Shown: positions 8,164 through 17,295, counted from the first letter of the stretch. The stretch: DNA of 64,000 nt from Gemmatimonadaceae bacterium (GCA_019752115.1 JAIEMN010000006.1:1-64000); one strand, 5' to 3'. Program-made: numbers and translations. The notes: generated by a model from the sequence alone, not told the origin.

Positions 8164-10812
8164 CTACGGCACCATCCGCTTCCGCGCGTCCGCCAGCCAG
8201 TTGAGCACCACGGTCACGTCGCCGCTGCCTTCGGGGTTGCGGATCATGATGAAGTGGTGGCCGTCCTTCGCCACGTCGTAGTTGGCGTGAATGCCACCCG
8301 GACTCACATCGGTGGTGAAGAGCCGCTCGCGCGCGGTGACGGTGAAATCGCCGGTGGTGCTCACGTTGGCGGCCATGAGGTCGCTGCCGTTGAAGTAGAA
8401 GAGACGCTTGCCATCGGGCGCCCACACGGGTTCGGTGCCGGTGTTCACCGACACCTGCGTGCGCCCGCCGGGGCCGGGGAAGGGGCGCACGAAGACCTGA
8501 TCGGCGCCCGATTCATTGGACGTGTACGCCACCCATTTCCCGTCGGGGGAGAAGCGCGGCATCACTTCGTCGGCGGGGGTGGCTTCGAAGGTCTTGGACG
8601 TGGTGTCGCCGGTGAGGGCGCGATACCAGATGTCGCGCCCGGTGAGGCCGGCGAGGATGCGATACAGCAGATACTTCCCATCGGGCGACACGAGCCCCTC
8701 GGCCATGAATCGCGTGTCGCTGCCGGTATACGTCTGCAGCGGCTCGGCGGGGCCACTCCGATCGTACGGCTGCCACCAGATCTCCTCACGGCGTTCGCCG
8801 TACTGCCGGCGGAAGAGCACGCGCTTGCCGTCCGGGGTCCACTCGGGGCGATCGGCGTACATGTCGCTGGTGAGGCGCGTGGTGGTGCCGGAGGTGACAT
8901 CGATGATGCTGATGCTCATATCGGACGACCCACCGGCGCGCGACGCGGCGGCGACGGCGATGCGTTTGCCGTCGGGGGAGAGGCGCGGAAACATGAGGCT
9001 CTGATCGGCGGCGCTGCCAATCGGTGTGCCGTTGCCGCGCTCGTCCACCAGCTGCAGCGATGAGCGGCCGGAGCCCTTGAACACCACCAGCGTGCCCGAC
9101 TGCGAGAGTACCGCGTCGGAGCCGCCATCGAGCCCCGCTTCGAGCGCCTGCGCGGTGCCCGCCTTGAGGGTGGCCCAATCGATGGGGACGGCCATCACAC
9201 GGAACGTGACGTCCTGATAGAGCAGCAGATCGGGAAAGGCTGCCACAATGCGCTCGGCGGCGAAGGGCAGGTCGCGCACCTCGCCCCCCTTGGCGGGTAC
9301 GACGCCGATGGTGCGGCCTACCATCACCACCCAGTTGCCGTCGGTGGAGAGCACCGCGTTCCCCGCCGGCGCGTACGGCTTGCCATTCTGGCGGAGCGGA
9401 ATGCGCGTGACGGACGCTCCGGGGCGCAGCAGCGCGACGCCAATCCGACCGTAGCTCAGCACCGCCGTCTCGCCCAACCAGTTCACGCCATTCGGGAGCA
9501 CCTTGTCGATCCCTGCGGGGAGTACGACATCGGTGATGGTACCCGACTCCACCTGCACGCGCTGCGCGCCACCGGTGGCGGGTTGCACGAGCAGCTCCTT
9601 GCCATCGGGGGAGAAGGCGAAGTACGCGGCCTTTTCGGTGCCGGGGATGGACCGGGCGGTGAGGCTGCTCAGCTCCTGCACATGCAGGCGCCGCACGCTG
9701 CCGCTGCGGGCCATGAAGGCAATGCGGCGCCCATCGGGAGAGATGGCGAGCGCGAAGTTGCGGCCGGCGCCGAGTCCATCCGCGGGTGGCTTCACGACAA
9801 AGCGCACCGGCGTGCCGCCCTCGGCCGCGGCGGGCGTGCTGCTGCGCTGCGATTGCCAGGCGAGGGCGCCGAGTGACAGCGCGAGCGCGGCGGCGTAGGG
9901 AAGCGGTTGCGCGTACCAGGCGCGCTTCGTAGCGGTGCGCGGGGCGGGCGCGGCGATGCCCGCGGCGGTGAAGTTGGCGTTGCCGAGGGCGTCGGCGAAT
10001 TCCTTGGCGGAGGTGAAGCGATCGGCGGGGAGCTTGTCGAGCGCCTTGGCCAGCGCGGCGACGACATTCGCGGGGACGTTCTTGCGGAAGTCGCTCACCG
10101 GGCGGGCGGCCTCGGTGATGATGCGCATGATGACCTGCTGCGCGGCGCCGCCCACGTGCGGGGGTTGGCCGGCGAGCATTTCATAGAGCACGCTGGCGAT
10201 GCTGTACACATCGCTGCGCGGCGTGAGCTCCTTCTCCGCGGTGGCCTGCTCGGGGCTCATGTAGTGCGGCGTGCCGAGCGAGAGGCCGGTTTCGGTCATG
10301 CGGCCGCCGGCGGCGGCGCTCACGGCGAGGGCGATGCCGAAATCCATGACCATCGCGCGGCCGTCGTGGAGCAGGATGTTCTCGGGCTTGATGTCGCGAT
10401 GGATGATGCCGCGCCGATGGGCGTAGTCGAGCGCCTCGGCGACTTCGCGCGCGAGGCGGATGGCGTCGTCGACGCCGAACTGCGTTTCGCGATTGAGCCG
10501 ATCGCGAATCGTCTCGCCCTCGATGTAGGGCATGACGTAGTAGAGAAAGCCATCCGCCGTGCCGCTGTCGAAGAGCGGCAGGATGTGCGGATGCTGGAGG
10601 CTCGCGGTGGTGCGGATCTCCACCACGAAGCGCTCGGCGCCGAGGACGGCGGCGAGTTCGGGCTTCAGGACCTTGAGGGCGACCTTGCGATCGTGCTTCT
10701 CGTCGTGGGCGAGATACACGGTGGCCATGCCGCCGGCGCCGAGGGGGCGCTCGAGGCGGTAGTGGTCGGCGAGGGCGGCGGAGAGGCGGGCTTGCTGGGG
10801 ATCGGGGGTCAT
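8164..10812 (-). CDS. Ser/Thr protein kinase with C-terminal PD40/TolB-like propeller
   Basis: An 882-residue one-component kinase. The N-terminal Hanks-type kinase domain shows GAGGMATV (25-32), the catalytic Lys47, HRDIKPEN (138-145), DFG (157-159) and GTPHYMSPEQ. A single transmembrane segment at about 303-320 leads to a C-terminal region with at least seven SPDGK-type repeats (such as SPDGRRIAF, TPDGKRVLF, SPDGKWVAY), typical of PD40/TolB-like propeller blades. Inferred topology: kinase in the cytoplasm, propeller outside as the sensor. The ATG at 10812 places the kinase domain right at the N-terminus; an upstream ATG at 10845 would add 11 residues. It is a stand-alone gene. Confidence 0.93.
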   Translation of the reverse strand: MTPDPQQARLSAALADHYRLERPLGAGGMATVYLAHDEKHDRKVALKVLKPELAAVLGAERFVVEIRTTASLQHPHILPLFDSGTADGFLYYVMPYIEGETIRDRLNRETQFGVDDAIRLAREVAEALDYAHRRGIIHRDIKPENILLHDGRAMVMDFGIALAVSAAAGGRMTETGLSLGTPHYMSPEQATAEKELTPRSDVYSIASVLYEMLAGQPPHVGGAAQQVIMRIITEAARPVSDFRKNVPANVVAALAKALDKLPADRFTSAKEFADALGNANFTAAGIAAPAPRTATKRAWYAQPLPYAAALALSLGALAWQSQRSSTPAAAEGGTPVRFVVKPPADGLGAGRNFALAISPDGRRIAFMARSGSVRRLHVQELSSLTARSIPGTEKAAYFAFSPDGKELLVQPATGGAQRVQVESGTITDVVLPAGIDKVLPNGVNWLGETAVLSYGRIGVALLRPGASVTRIPLRQNGKPYAPAGNAVLSTDGNWVVMVGRTIGVVPAKGGEVRDLPFAAERIVAAFPDLLLYQDVTFRVMAVPIDWATLKAGTAQALEAGLDGGSDAVLSQSGTLVVFKGSGRSSLQLVDERGNGTPIGSAADQSLMFPRLSPDGKRIAVAAASRAGGSSDMSISIIDVTSGTTTRLTSDMYADRPEWTPDGKRVLFRRQYGERREEIWWQPYDRSGPAEPLQTYTGSDTRFMAEGLVSPDGKYLLYRILAGLTGRDIWYRALTGDTTSKTFEATPADEVMPRFSPDGKWVAYTSNESGADQVFVRPFPGPGGRTQVSVNTGTEPVWAPDGKRLFYFNGSDLMAANVSTTGDFTVTARERLFTTDVSPGGIHANYDVAKDGHHFIMIRNPEGSGDVTVVLNWLADARKRMVP

Positions 10813-11085
10813 CGCCTGAGGCCGAGGGGATGAAGTCGGTCCCAAACTAGCTCACGATCGTGATAATGGCGACAATGCAATCCGAGATCGACCGTTCGCC
10901 CAGCGATGCGAGTGTCAGTACGAGTTGCCGTCATTCTCGCGATAAGCATTCCCCGCTGCCACATTCTCAGTCATCCGAAAGTCGACATCACAGGCGATTT
11001 CGAGTGCGAGCAACGTTCTTGTGCATAGATCCCAAAATCATTGGTGGGGAATAGCTGCTTGAGCTAGGGCTCTGGAGATGATTCA
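10813..11085. other. Intergenic region, left edge of the lower-GC island
   Basis: I see no supported gene. A 64-codon plus-strand frame (10860-11054) has no Shine-Dalgarno sequence and a compositionally odd product. Base composition changes here from strongly GC-biased to a more even mix that persists to about 21.8 kb. Confidence 0.4.
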
Positions 11086-11742
11086 ATGGATACCGATCGC
11101 CTTTCTGACCAGGAACTCAGCCATCGCTTTCTTGAGCGTCTCACAACGATCGAGACGCAACTCCGCGATGCCGAGCAATCACATGTTCGAACTATTGCCA
11201 CCACCGAGTCGGAGCTAATTGCCGCAAAGCTCCAGCTGGATCATGCCAGGGAGCGGGTGCGTGCCTATAAGGAGGTGGTGGGTCTTCCCAGCTATGGTCG
11301 TAGAGCGCCATCGCTGGTTGCCTACATGCGATTGACAGAGGAGCTACTCGAGCACGCACTCGCGTTCGAGCGTGAGTCAGCAGAGAAGTACGAAATCAAG
11401 GCTAAGCAAGCGGAGATTGCGCACTCCGTACACGACGCATCACTGAAATTGCTACGGCTGGCACGGCAAAGGATTCTCCGTGAGGAACGGAATCGTCTCC
11501 CCCGCGGAGCGGACCTCGTCGCCATCGACGATCTGATCGACGCGTTGCCTCCACTGCAGCCTTCAGCAACAGCGGGACGCGAGTGCCAACGGTGCGCTGA
11601 ACCGGTTCCTCGGGGACGGAAGCGATTCTGCTCTACCGAATGTCGCCTGCTATACCTTGAGGAGAACGGACATCCAGAGCACGGCAAGCGTAGCCGCTAT
11701 TACGACTACGGAACAGATGATCCCGAAGACGAACGGTGGTAG
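11086..11742 (+). CDS. Coiled-coil protein with C-terminal zinc-finger-like motif
   Basis: A 218-residue protein not assigned to a family. Residues about 8-125 are largely charged helix with heptad-like patterns (predicted coiled coil). The C-terminal part contains CQRCAEPVPRGRKRFCSTEC, a C-x2-C...C-x3-C arrangement resembling small zinc fingers that bind nucleic acid or recognise damaged strands, then an acidic tail. A GGAG lies about 8 nt before the ATG. It is the first gene of the island, just upstream of a PD-(D/E)XK protein. Function unknown. Confidence 0.7.
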   Translation: MDTDRLSDQELSHRFLERLTTIETQLRDAEQSHVRTIATTESELIAAKLQLDHARERVRAYKEVVGLPSYGRRAPSLVAYMRLTEELLEHALAFERESAEKYEIKAKQAEIAHSVHDASLKLLRLARQRILREERNRLPRGADLVAIDDLIDALPPLQPSATAGRECQRCAEPVPRGRKRFCSTECRLLYLEENGHPEHGKRSRYYDYGTDDPEDERW

Positions 11743-11882
11743 CGTGCGCAGTTCAGTAGTCCCCCTTAATCGGTGGTCCTACGATCGCCAAAGAACGTTT
11801 CGCCGTGGCATCAACGTACAGTAGATGAAAGCGGATTGCACGGTGACAGAATCGCAAGCGCCCTCAACACACACTTCGACGT

Positions 11883-12914
11883 ATGTCCCTGTTCGCCATT
11901 GACGTTGTAGGTAAGGACGCCAAGGAGGTTCCTCCGTCGAGCCTCACAGTTCTGGGACTCAAGGAGCGCTATGATCTCCAAGAATGGGTGCTGGCGAAGC
12001 CAGCACTGCTTGGTGAAGAGCTGCTGGTCATCACGAGCGAGTACTCAGGATTCGACCGAACTTCCGAACGACTGGATGTTCTTTGTCTCGACAAGGACGG
12101 TGTACTTACGGTTGTCGAGCTGAAGCGCTCAGCGACCGGTAGTGCAGCCGAACTGCAGGGGCTTCGCTACGCCGCTTACTGCTCAACGCTCTCTCTCCGC
12201 GACGTAGCCGAGTTGCTCGCTGCATTCCATCAGCGGCGGACTCAGATTCCACTCACGACTGAACAGGCGCTAGAGAGAATTCGCACCTTCGTCGACGATC
12301 CCGGATTCAGCGAGATTTCAGACAGGCCGCGGATCATCTTGGGGGCAGAGGACTTCCCGCCAGAGATTACCTCGACCGTTCTCTGGCTGCGAGGATTCGG
12401 TGTCGATGTGAGTTGTGTGCGCTTGCGTCCGTATTGCACGGATGCTGGGCTGCTCCTGGAGTCATCCGTCCTGATTCCTCTGCCTGAGACTCGAGCCTAT
12501 CAGATTCGGCGAGAGTCGAAGGAGGCTGAGACTCCTCGAGCTCGAACGCGTGAGGAGATTACGGCCGATGAGTATCTGGAGTCCATCGACAGCTCCCCAC
12601 GCCAGCTATTAGAGCCGATTCGAGCGTGGCTGTTAGGGCGACCCGATGTTCAGGAGCGCGCGTTTCGCACGCTTCTCAGTTATCGTCGAGTTGCTGATCG
12701 CGAGTGGGTGACTTGGCTACAGGCAACCCGGACCGAAGTCCGTGTCGCGATCCGGCCGGAGATTGAGATCGACCCCGATGTCTTTGTGCGTCGCTCCTCT
12801 GGAGGCTGGAGTCTGGTTCGAGTGAAAAGCAACGCCGATGTAGCGACCATCGTCGGACTGCTCGAACAGTCTGCATCGCATGACGGGCCCACCCCGCCGA
12901 AGCCAGGTAGTTGA
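11883..12914 (+). CDS. NucS/DUF91-like PD-(D/E)XK nuclease-fold protein
   Basis: A 343-residue protein. Residues about 40-115 show the PD-(D/E)XK core: GFDRTSERLDVLCLDKDG (Asp), then LTVVELKRSATG (E-x-K) and a following helix AAELQGLRYAAYCS. This resembles the NucS/DUF91 nuclease domain. The rest (about 230-340) includes a segment rich in charged residues that may bind DNA, but I cannot name it. Likely a DNA-processing or defence nuclease. No clear Shine-Dalgarno sequence precedes the ATG. Codon use is noticeably less GC3-biased than in flanking housekeeping genes. Confidence 0.72.
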   Translation: MSLFAIDVVGKDAKEVPPSSLTVLGLKERYDLQEWVLAKPALLGEELLVITSEYSGFDRTSERLDVLCLDKDGVLTVVELKRSATGSAAELQGLRYAAYCSTLSLRDVAELLAAFHQRRTQIPLTTEQALERIRTFVDDPGFSEISDRPRIILGAEDFPPEITSTVLWLRGFGVDVSCVRLRPYCTDAGLLLESSVLIPLPETRAYQIRRESKEAETPRARTREEITADEYLESIDSSPRQLLEPIRAWLLGRPDVQERAFRTLLSYRRVADREWVTWLQATRTEVRVAIRPEIEIDPDVFVRRSSGGWSLVRVKSNADVATIVGLLEQSASHDGPTPPKPGS

Positions 12915-13054
12915 CGGTGATCGTCTTCGCGACGGAGGGCACGTGAACGGGAGGGTCCCCACTAGTAATCGGCCGTGTTGAGCACTGTCAGATGCGTGCG
13001 CTAGCATGAGGCAACCAGACATGTCAGATACTCACAATGTCAGAGGACAACTGT

Positions 13055-13321
13055 ATGGATTCATTGTTTCCCAACAGTGTCGCCGATTCACTGGCAAAGT
13101 TCACAGAACAGCGGGAAGGCGCCACTTCGCGGTTCGCTGACGCCGTCATTTCACAGCTTGGTCCGGAGGCGCTGTCGGACATGACCTTGCCATACGTAAC
13201 GAAACACGAGGCTGAGATTCGCGCAGAATTCCCATCTGACAGCCCGATGCTATTCATGCTGGATCACTATCGGGAACAGGTGCGGATGGAGCTGCGGCAT
13301 CCGATTCCCGGCATTGACTAG
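13055..13321 (+). CDS. Small hypothetical protein
   Basis: An 88-residue unknown protein, acidic and probably helical (SVADSLAKFTEQREGATSRFAD...). The ATG at 13055 has AGAGGA upstream at good spacing, so it is preferred over the in-frame ATG at 13037, which has none. It is followed after 21 nt by the next gene, so the two are likely co-transcribed. No motif was recognised. Confidence 0.55.
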   Translation: MDSLFPNSVADSLAKFTEQREGATSRFADAVISQLGPEALSDMTLPYVTKHEAEIRAEFPSDSPMLFMLDHYREQVRMELRHPIPGID

Positions 13322-13342
13322 CTCATTTGCACAGGAGAGCTG

Positions 13343-13900
13343 ATGGAGCGAGAGATTGCACAGCACTTCGAAGACGCGATCAACGCGACTTATTCGGGCC
13401 TTATGCTACTTGCGCGCGACGTCAATCTGCCGCCGCAGCTTGGAGAACGATACACGTCGGGGTTAGTGATCCGTGAGCGAGCGTTCACAGATGCCACTGT
13501 CCGTCTTGGCGGGATGGTCACGTCCCATCGATTCGTGATCCTTTCCAATCACATGGTCGATTTCGACATGTTGCTCGGTGATCAACGGGAGGCTGACGCC
13601 CCCGACTGGCAGTTGCATGTGGCGAATCGAGATTCTCGCTTCAAGGTGCTCGGGCAGTGTGAGCTCGAGGGTCGTATACACATCTTCCTTTTGCATCTTC
13701 CCGACGACGAGCGCTGGCGTCTGCTGGCGGAGGTCCAGCTTGACATAGACGAGGGAATCCTAGCGGATGCCGCCGATCGTATGGCGGGGAGAGTCTCGCA
13801 GAGACCAATTCCCGAAGTGACCAGTGAAGCGTGGCTTGATCGGTGTCGGTTCCCGATCGGCATGACTGAAGAAGGAGAGCTTTTTCCTCTGGACGAGTGA
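13343..13900 (+). CDS. Hypothetical protein
   Basis: A 185-residue protein of unknown family with an AGGAG Shine-Dalgarno sequence 7 nt upstream. The sequence is mixed alpha/beta without transmembrane segments. The middle (VTSHRFVILSNHMVDFDML and IHIFLLHLPDDERWRLL) suggests a compact globular domain. It is probably in an operon with the small gene just upstream. This pair could be a toxin-immunity or TA-like unit, but only the spacing suggests that. Confidence 0.6.
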   Translation: MEREIAQHFEDAINATYSGLMLLARDVNLPPQLGERYTSGLVIRERAFTDATVRLGGMVTSHRFVILSNHMVDFDMLLGDQREADAPDWQLHVANRDSRFKVLGQCELEGRIHIFLLHLPDDERWRLLAEVQLDIDEGILADAADRMAGRVSQRPIPEVTSEAWLDRCRFPIGMTEEGELFPLDE

Positions 13901-14081
13901 GGTCATAGCCGAAGTTTACTTCTAGCGGTGGGGCGTGCTGGGCGCTCCGAGTCTGCATTCTGATCGAAAAGCACTCCCATCAGGTATTTGACGCCAGCGA
14001 GGTCGCGATTGCGGGCGAGGGCACCGCGGTAGCGACTGCTATCGACCTTGCCCCGAATGGCATGCCGAACGCCAGAGACGT

Positions 14082-14387
14082 TCATCGAAGGGGCGCTCTG
14101 ACCCTCGCTCCGCCGCACGCAGCTGCGCGCGCGATGATCGCCTCGCAGAACTCGGGATGGATCTCGAGAGGATACAGCGCCTGCCACGGATAACGGTCAA
14201 GCAGCGCCAACGCTTCCTCGATCGTCTCGACGATGGAACTGTCCGATCGATGGGAAGGAAGACCCACGAGGTCACCGGTGTCATCGATGATGGTTCCAGA
14301 GAAGCGCCACTGACCGTGCTGGAGATGGCCGTACAGCTTGAGTGACCCACCTTCGGCGCCGATTTTGAGAATTATCTGGTTTGTCAT
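14082..14387 (-). CDS. Small conserved hypothetical protein
   Basis: A 101-residue protein. The sequence LKIGAEGGSLKLYG...WRFS, later EEALALLDRYPWQALYPLEIHPEF, is a pattern I recognise from widespread uncharacterised short proteins, often found as stand-alone accessory genes. The longer frame to 14507 is rejected because homologous-looking sequence starts at MTNQIILKIG (ATG at 14387). Function unknown. Confidence 0.68.
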   Translation of the reverse strand: MTNQIILKIGAEGGSLKLYGHLQHGQWRFSGTIIDDTGDLVGLPSHRSDSSIVETIEEALALLDRYPWQALYPLEIHPEFCEAIIARAAACGGARVRAPLR

Positions 14388-14493
14388 GTGCTTCTGGCCA
14401 ATGATCCGAGGCTGAGGAGGAATGTCAGACCCTTCCGGTATTCTACCGTGCGCCAATGGAGCGTGAGGGACTGAACTGTCAGCCAGGAGCCAG

Positions 14494-14877
14494 ATGCCGT
14501 ATGCCAAGGTGGATCGTTCCGACTTCGTTCCGAACTTTGACGGTCGCGCTGGCGACGAGGCGATTGACGTTGGCTGGGCGGAGGGCGTACTCGCCGACGG
14601 TCGCCCATATCATCTGGAATGCTGGTCCTTGGCGGGATCCACCGGTGTGACGGTCTTCATGGCGGACGCCGGCCTCGAGGACTTTGAGGCATCACACGTG
14701 AATGCGCTGCTCGAGTCGAGTGGACTCATTACCAACTACGTGCCACAAGATATCACGCTCCTTCGCTTCGTCGATCCTGTGGGAACGCCGTGCGTGTCCA
14801 TCAGTTACGTGATCGCTGATGACGATGATGAGCATTTCGCGGAGGCGCATGCGCCCCTGCGGCCATATAGGGCGTGA
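14494..14877 (+). CDS. Hypothetical protein
   Basis: A 127-residue acidic protein with an AGGAG Shine-Dalgarno sequence 5-6 nt before the ATG. No transmembrane segment or named motif was found. The pattern GWAEGVLADGRPYHLECWSLAG...VTVFM suggests a beta-rich fold. It lies between two minus-strand genes in the accessory island, and the family is unknown. Confidence 0.55.
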   Translation: MPYAKVDRSDFVPNFDGRAGDEAIDVGWAEGVLADGRPYHLECWSLAGSTGVTVFMADAGLEDFEASHVNALLESSGLITNYVPQDITLLRFVDPVGTPCVSISYVIADDDDEHFAEAHAPLRPYRA

Positions 14878-14908
14878 AACCGGGATTCCTGATTGGCTGA
14901 AGTCGCGC

Positions 14909-15418
14909 TCACTCGACGGCCACGCCACACGCGGCGTAGGCGTCGAACGTACGCTGGTCGAAGCAGGCAAAGATCACCTCGTCGATGCCGGGAGACGTCG
15001 CGGCGAAGGCCCGGACCGTCGCGACCGCAACAGTGGTGGCTTCATCGAGTGGATAGCCGTAGATCCCGGTGCTGATCGCGGGGAAGGCGATACTCCGGCA
15101 GTGGCACTCCACGGCACGTGTGAGCGCTTGCCGATAGGAGCTGCTGAGAGACTCCGCCTCATGGTGATTGCCCCCTCGCCAGACGGGGCCGACGGCATGA
15201 ATGACGTGGCGTGCTGCAAGGCCAAAGCCTGGAGTAACACGCGCTTCACCAGTGGGACACGAGCCAACGAGCCTAGACGCGCGCTCCAACTCCGGGCCGG
15301 CCGCGCGATGGATGGCGCCGCAGACGCCACCGCCTCGTGAGAGCTGTTCATTGGCGGCGTTCACAATGGCGTCGACCGCGAGCGTGGTGATGTCGACAAC
15401 GGTCGCAGTGATTTTCAT
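14909..15418 (-). CDS. Macro-domain protein (ADP-ribose / O-acetyl-ADP-ribose hydrolase type)
   Basis: A 169-residue stand-alone macro domain. It carries the canonical start VVDITTLAVDAIVNAANEQL, the GGGVCGAIHRAAG loop (about 29-41) and the SIAFPAISTGIYGYPLDEA loop that binds ADP-ribose phosphates. This is the MacroD-type set used to remove mono-ADP-ribose from proteins or to deacetylate O-acetyl-ADP-ribose. The ATG at 15418 (MKITATVV) is preferred over 15523, which would place junk sequence before the first strand. Its neighbours include an ADP-ribosylglycohydrolase fusion and a SIR2-like protein, suggesting shared ADP-ribose chemistry. Confidence 0.92.
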   Translation of the reverse strand: MKITATVVDITTLAVDAIVNAANEQLSRGGGVCGAIHRAAGPELERASRLVGSCPTGEARVTPGFGLAARHVIHAVGPVWRGGNHHEAESLSSSYRQALTRAVECHCRSIAFPAISTGIYGYPLDEATTVAVATVRAFAATSPGIDEVIFACFDQRTFDAYAACGVAVE

Positions 15419-15485
15419 ATTCGTCCCAAGTTGAACGTGGCGTAGATTTGAAGCCGAGATCGCCAACCGCGGATCGAGAACAAAT

Positions 15486-15815
15486 ATGGCCGAAGCCCGA
15501 GAAATGGCGTGCTCACACTGCAAGAGAAGTCACCTCGCGTGGGACGAAGGCGCTCCGTGGGTTCGGCTGCCCAATGGCAGGAAGCGATACGTTTGTCATC
15601 CGGACCCCTTCTCGGCTCTTCGCGAGGGGATCGATGTGGATTGCCTCTGTCTGGGATGCGGTCGAACGTCGCGGCGAAACCCCTCGAAGGCGCCCTGGCG
15701 CTGTCGCGGCTGCGGATCGAGAGGGGTCGTTCAGATCGCAGCGCTTGCCGGATGTGCGTGTCCGCATTGCCGCGCAGGAATATTTCGTGAGACGGAGACA
15801 ATCATCATTTCCTAG
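15486..15815 (+). CDS. Cys-rich zinc-ribbon-like small protein
   Basis: A 109-residue protein with Cys pairs in order: CSHCKR, C (YVCHP), CLCLGCG, CRGCG and CACPHC. Four or more CxxC knuckles imply two zinc ribbons. The family is not recognised; it could be an RNA- or DNA-binding adaptor. The start at 15486 is uncertain, since the internal ATG at 15504 (MACSHCKR) has a comparable context. It is divergent from the macro-domain gene with about 67 bp between starts. Confidence 0.6.
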   Translation: MAEAREMACSHCKRSHLAWDEGAPWVRLPNGRKRYVCHPDPFSALREGIDVDCLCLGCGRTSRRNPSKAPWRCRGCGSRGVVQIAALAGCACPHCRAGIFRETETIIIS

Positions 15816-15904
15816 TCGACATGGGACTGTCAGAGGGGCTCGCAAGACTTGAGGCACGTTCATCGGTCGATGGATGTGATCTCCCCTCTGTCCTGAGGTC
15901 TGAT

Positions 15905-16336
15905 ATGAAGCAGTCCATTGTTGCCCTTGTCTTCGCCATCATCGTGATCGGCGCGACCCCTCTTCGCGCGCAGCAGCAGCCAGTTCCGGCGGGCGTGTCA
16001 AGCCAGCCATCGAGTGAAGCCATCGCGAAGGCGAAGCTGGATGGTACCATCGCCGCGACGAATGCCGGCGGATGGTTCGGTCGCTCGGTTGTCATCGGCG
16101 CGTTGACAGGGCTGATCGGCACCGGGGTGACTTACGCCGTTGCGGCGAACAGCTCGCCCGAATTGCCACCGGAAAAGCAGCTGCAGATCTCGAAGGAGTC
16201 GGCGGAGTACCGGGTGATCTTCGAGAAGGCCTATGCCGACAAGGTGCGGGGCAAGCGGAAGAGCACCGCGCTGACGGGCGGGCTGGTTGGTACTGCCGCC
16301 TTCGTGGTCCTGTTGATCTCGTCCTCCGGGAGCTGA
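15905..16336 (+). CDS. Small exported protein with two hydrophobic segments
   Basis: A 143-residue protein with a signal peptide (MKQSIVALVFAIIVIGATPLRAQ, cleavage near RAQ), a transmembrane-like glycine-rich segment (VVIGALTGLIGTGVTYAVA), a charged middle, and a second hydrophobic segment at the C-terminus (ALTGGLVGTAAFVVLLISS). The Shine-Dalgarno GAGG supports the ATG at 15905 over the longer frame. Probably an inner-membrane protein. No family recognised. Confidence 0.65.
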   Translation: MKQSIVALVFAIIVIGATPLRAQQQPVPAGVSSQPSSEAIAKAKLDGTIAATNAGGWFGRSVVIGALTGLIGTGVTYAVAANSSPELPPEKQLQISKESAEYRVIFEKAYADKVRGKRKSTALTGGLVGTAAFVVLLISSSGS

Positions 16337-16371
16337 CGTAGCGACCGCGAGACAGACCCCTTAGACTCTAA

Positions 16372-16491
16372 GCGGTGCGGCGATTTCCCAGGCTTGACGG
16401 GCCGCACCGCAGGACGCCTCAATCGTCCTGTCCATTCCGTCTAAGTCGCAGCGGCGAACGCCGGCGGCCCGTCCTGGGTCACCGGCGTTTT
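16372..16491. other. Two stem-loops in the leader of the 16507 gene
   Basis: Within the gap 16337-16506 there are two inverted repeats. The first has perfect 10-bp arms GCGGTGCGGC / GCCGCACCGC (16372-16381 and 16401-16410). The second is AACGCCGG / CCGGCGTT followed by TT (16457-16491). The second could terminate the preceding gene or attenuate the following one, as it lies just before the GGGAG Shine-Dalgarno sequence at about 16496. Confidence 0.5.
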
Positions 16492-16506
16492 GCATGGGAG
16501 CATGCC

Positions 16507-17295
16507 ATGACCGTGGCCCTGTACCACTCGTTTCCGATCCACGTTCCGGTGGATCTGCACTACCGCCCACGGACGTACGTCGCCGACTGGTGCGCCACGG
16601 CGGCGGCGGTTCAGAACATCGTCGGGGAGGTCCGCCGGGAGGCGGTGCATCAGCGACTCTCGGAGCGCCGGGCCGCCCCTGCAATACCGTCTTGGATGTT
16701 GGAGGATCGGCTGCCACGCCGGAGACGTGACGCATGGGTGGCGAATGATCCGGTGGGGCACACCGGCGGAGAATTCCTCCCGCCATACCGTCAGGGTGAA
16801 ATGGAGCTCGCTCGGTTGGTGGTGGCCACCTCGCCCGCCATCGTGATCAGTCTGCGCGGGCGGATGCTGGACATGCGCTTCTGTACGGCACGCTTGCGTG
16901 AGCGGTGGGGCTGGCCGTTCTGGTATTCCCATCGGGTGGTCGGGGAGGGCGAGACCCGCTATGCGTGCTCGCATGAAGAGGTGGCCGAGCCGCTGTCTCT
17001 GCTCGACGTCATTCTGCTGCTCGATAACGTGCGGGCTCCTCACCTGCCGGACCTATCTCGACGCATGCCGTTTCCGGAAGCGCTGCTTCTCGAGTGCATT
17101 GACGCACGCGCGGGCCACGCGGCGCCGCACGAGCTGCTTCGCATATCGTCGGTGGTCTACCCGGAGCTCGGCGCATTCTACAGGACCCGGCTCTCCTGGT
17201 GGGTGGCGCAGCACCTCACGTCGTCCACATATCGGGTGCCGCAGGCTCCCGCACTGCCCGATGCCATGGAGCGGTGGTGGAGGGGAGTCGGATGA
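16507..17295 (+). CDS. Hypothetical protein
   Basis: A 262-residue protein of unknown family. The ATG at 16507 has GGGAG about 7 nt upstream, which excludes the longer open frame. It is rich in Arg, Pro and Trp, with no signal peptide or clear transmembrane segment. The order is mixed alpha/beta, with a helical C-terminal third (SLLDVILLLDN... and YPELGAFYRTRLSWWVAQHL). It lies 112 nt upstream of the phosphatase-ADP-ribosylglycohydrolase fusion on the same strand and may be co-transcribed with it. Confidence 0.55.
   Translation: MTVALYHSFPIHVPVDLHYRPRTYVADWCATAAAVQNIVGEVRREAVHQRLSERRAAPAIPSWMLEDRLPRRRRDAWVANDPVGHTGGEFLPPYRQGEMELARLVVATSPAIVISLRGRMLDMRFCTARLRERWGWPFWYSHRVVGEGETRYACSHEEVAEPLSLLDVILLLDNVRAPHLPDLSRRMPFPEALLLECIDARAGHAAPHELLRISSVVYPELGAFYRTRLSWWVAQHLTSSTYRVPQAPALPDAMERWWRGVG

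Noticed and set aside
10860-11054. 64-codon plus-strand frame before the accessory island
   Set aside because: No Shine-Dalgarno sequence, no recognisable domain and an unlikely composition; more likely intergenic.
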